Source: Amoebophrya sp. A120 (Eukaryota; Sar; Dinophyceae; Syndiniales; Amoebophryaceae). From it: a DNA stretch of 64,000 nucleotides. The translations under genes and the position numbers were made by a program. Below are positions 62,131 to 64,000 of this stretch, in pieces; the stretch's first letter is position 1, and each line of letters opens with the position of its first letter. The stretch spans positions 1,388,392-1,452,391 of the forward strand of contig CAJINV010000013.1 in assembly GCA_905178155.1 (NCBI GenBank), read 5' to 3'. The notes below the pieces were generated by a model. It had not been told where the DNA came from. It did no database searches and saw nothing but the letters and a program-made list of their open reading frames with translations.

Positions 62131-64000
62131 TCAGAAGAAAGAGCGGAGAAGTCCTCCTGGTGATCTCCTTTTGATTTGATAAGATGCATTACTTGCGGGT
62201 TCCACCTCAATATCACTGTCGACAGCAGAAGGAGTAATCTTGTTTTCAAGGTCCTCGCTCTGCACCATTCCGTCTTTCCCACGCGCCATCTCTATTGCCC
62301 CTGCCTCCGCATCGTGAACTCTTTCGTCCTTGTGGTTCCACAAGCAAAAGAAGACAAGAAGCAAAACGCCAATCCCGATAATGCTACCCATTATCGCCCC
62401 GACGACCAGCGAAGCAGGGGACTCCGTGGTCTCCTTTGCCTCCTGCACTCCACCTGCTGCGCTCGCCACGACCGTGGTGGTTGATGTACTTGTTGGCACG
62501 GTCAAACTGAAGACTGTCGTCGTGAAGTTGTGTGAGGCCAATGACGTCCCCGCAACGGCCGTGGTGATACTGGACGTCACGGCTGCGGCGATAGAGGCGG
62601 TGGATAAGGTCGCTGAAGATATTATCCCGCTAGTTGTACCAGAGGTCGACGGCGCAGCTGCTGCTGCAAGAACCGGGCGTGATTTTGCCAGCGTCGGTAG
62701 AGGAAATTTCAAACTGCGCGCTCACCGGGACGACGGCTGCCAGATTTCTACGATTGTTCCGCTGCCGAAGGGGTCTCGTAGCCAAGAGCCCCGACCAGGA
62801 CATTGTCATCGACGTACTTACCCCGTTTTCGCCGGCGGTTGATTTGCAATTAGCCAGACTCGAAAACGGCTTCAATGTGCCCATGACGGGTCTATGGATT
62901 GTAAAAATGTCTGGGTATGGAAGAGTTCATGTTTGTCATGCTTGTCTGGCATGACTCTTAAATCTGTCACGCACGTTACCCAAGAGCTCCGTTTTTCTGT
63001 GATGCAGAAGCGCAGTTTGTCATGCAGAATAGGCAACACCTAGGAACTCAGATAGTTGTCATGCTGGGCCAGCATCTGTAGCCTCATCATGCGACGCCAC
63101 CCAGCATCACAAGTTTCCAGACCCAGACATTTTTACAGTTGATAGGGTCCGCAGAAGGATTCGTGGAGGGCAGTGGAAATGGCGGTCTTCACCATCGTCT
63201 TCTCCCCGGGCGTCATACTCGGGGGAAGCTCAATCGACAGGGCAACTTCCGTCGTGTGCTTCGTCACTGTTTGTGGTTCTCGGTCTGATTCTTGTTGATC
63301 TGCGGTAGTGTCTTTACCGGTTGTAGTAGTGGTGGAGGTGGCAGTGGCTGTCGCTGTGCTGGTGTCATCACCCGTGGAATAATCCGATGAAGTCCTTTCC
63401 GATATTACCGGCTCCGCCGGAGTTGTGGTGGTCGGGGTCGTAGTGACGGAGAAAGAAGAACTACCTGGCGAAGGCGACGGTGTCAGCGTCAGATTTGCAC
63501 TTCTCGGACTCAGGCTTGTTGCATTGGGGGCCCGTGTTGGCTCTGTTGGCGAAGGCATGGGAGTTCTTGCTGCACCAGCAAGCACTACACTTTTCTTCAC
63601 CACCGTCGCACGCAAACCTTTCTCAGTAGTCGCGTAGAACTGCAGGAAAAAGCCCTCGGGGAGAAAGTTCGTCGCGAAGCCGAGCAGAAAGGTCGCCCAG
63701 TCTACGCTCGTGGGCCGCGTGTCTTTCCAGGTGTTCAGTTCCGGATGGGGCGAACACCAGCCGGGCGAGTACGCCGGCAGCCCGCCGAGCGTTTCCCCGC
63801 CGTAGTAACAGGTCTTGGTCTGCCATAAATCCAGCAGTTGGGTGTTGATGCCGTCGCGGTAGGTCGTCGTGTTGTGGTTGGGGGTGCCGGGGTCGTTATT
63901 GGTTTTGTCGAACTCGTGCACTATGCGGTCGGCCGCCTCCGCGGCCGTCAGGTACCCGCCCATGATGGGCAGGCTGAACCACAAGTGTGGGTTTTTGTTG
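62131..64000 (-). CDS. Mucin-like single-pass membrane protein, N terminus beyond window
   Basis: The frame enters from the right edge and runs to 63145; it joins across an introner at 62887 (HESFCGPVMGTLKPF). The extracellular part starts with an apparently folded domain (HLWFSLPIMGGYLTAAEAAD; KTCYYGGETLGGLPAYSPGW), then a long Thr/Ser/Pro tract typical of O-glycosylated mucin stalks, then a segment with SEA-like spacing (VALSIELPPSMTPGEKTMVK). The last part holds another Ser/Thr/Ala stretch, a membrane helix (VVGAIMGSIIGIGVLLLVFF) and an acidic cytoplasmic tail ending GGLLRSFF. Between 62821 and 62640 the frame must shift by one: a GTAAGT donor at 62821 suggests a short intron, but the acceptors I tested do not give an open frame, so this junction is unresolved (missed splice site or frameshift). 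Confidence 0.62.
62893..63144 (-). mobile_element. Introner, family 1, in the mucin-like gene
   Basis: A 252-bp element, + strand ends TATGGATTGTAAAAATGTCT and GACATTTTTACAGTTGATA, flanked by GGGTC (62888-62892 and 63145-63149). Removing 257 bp carries the mucin-like frame into FCGPVMGTLKPFSSLAN. The interior is in the sense orientation of its - strand host. Confidence 0.9.

Noticed and set aside
63860-64000. Resemblance of NPHLWFSLPIMGG to zinc-binding solute-binding proteins
   Set aside because: Only a few residues match, the rest of the domain does not, and the N terminus is outside the window.
1-64000. Bacterial operons, CRISPR arrays, tRNA or rRNA genes, dinoflagellate spliced-leader gene
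   Set aside because: No spaced repeat array, no tRNA A/B box pair in a cloverleaf, no rRNA core and no spliced-leader sequence was seen on reading; genes have introns, so a prokaryotic origin is excluded.

Overview
This is a eukaryotic nuclear window, most probably from an alveolate, and my best guess is a syndinian (parasitic) dinoflagellate of the Amoebophrya type. The reasons are large intron-split genes, low-complexity Ser/Glu-rich proteins, one-directional gene arrays, and above all a family of short intron-sized elements that interrupt coding exons. Each element has terminal inverted repeats, a target-site duplication, and preserves the reading frame when the element plus one duplication copy is removed. 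These are introners (introner elements). The taxonomic call is an inference from architecture, not from a marker gene. I saw no rRNA, tRNA or spliced-leader sequence.

Layout. From 1 to about 42 kb every convincing gene is on the + strand: a giant multi-exon C2-domain protein (91-17177, cut by the left edge), a small helical protein (21967-22889), a secreted CmcI-type methyltransferase-like protein (23423-24895), a small motif-repeat protein (25123-25950), a pentameric ligand-gated ion channel (27455-31694) and a 2,351-residue charged protein (34047-42062). From about 46 kb to the right edge every convincing gene is on the - strand: a tail-anchored repeat protein (46204-46830), a SAP-like basic protein (47970-48574), an SDE2 spliceosome factor (48768-49999), an ABC half-transporter (51443-54591), a 140-residue acylated repeat protein (56588-57467), an EF-hand/phosphagen kinase fusion (58831-61055) and a mucin-like membrane protein cut by the right edge (62131-64000). 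The two arrays converge on a gene-free, repeat-bearing, AT-rich block (42.1-46.2 kb).

Mobile DNA. Six family-1 introners lie in coding exons (330-2009, 3322-3582, 38703-38966, 54019-54288, 56929-57230, 62893-63144). A seventh element with different ends lies at 56075-56283. A 1.7-kb terminal-inverted-repeat element at 13315-15048 sits between two 33-bp direct copies of host coding sequence, and its removal again restores frame. Two near-identical 0.9-kb retroposon copies (29976-30881, 42412-43319) have 14- and 17-bp target duplications and a TAA-repeat tail. The stretch 17.2-21.9 kb holds three degenerate copies of a GC-rich repeat.

I derived exon joins by matching splice signals and codon phase by hand. 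Where all phases close to an integer number of codons (stated in each entry) the model is strong. No transcript evidence was available. The genes do not form one pathway. Shared themes are calcium or membrane signalling (C2 protein, ion channel, EF-hand kinase, acylated proteins) and splicing (an SDE2 homologue in a locus full of transposon-derived, largely non-canonical introns).
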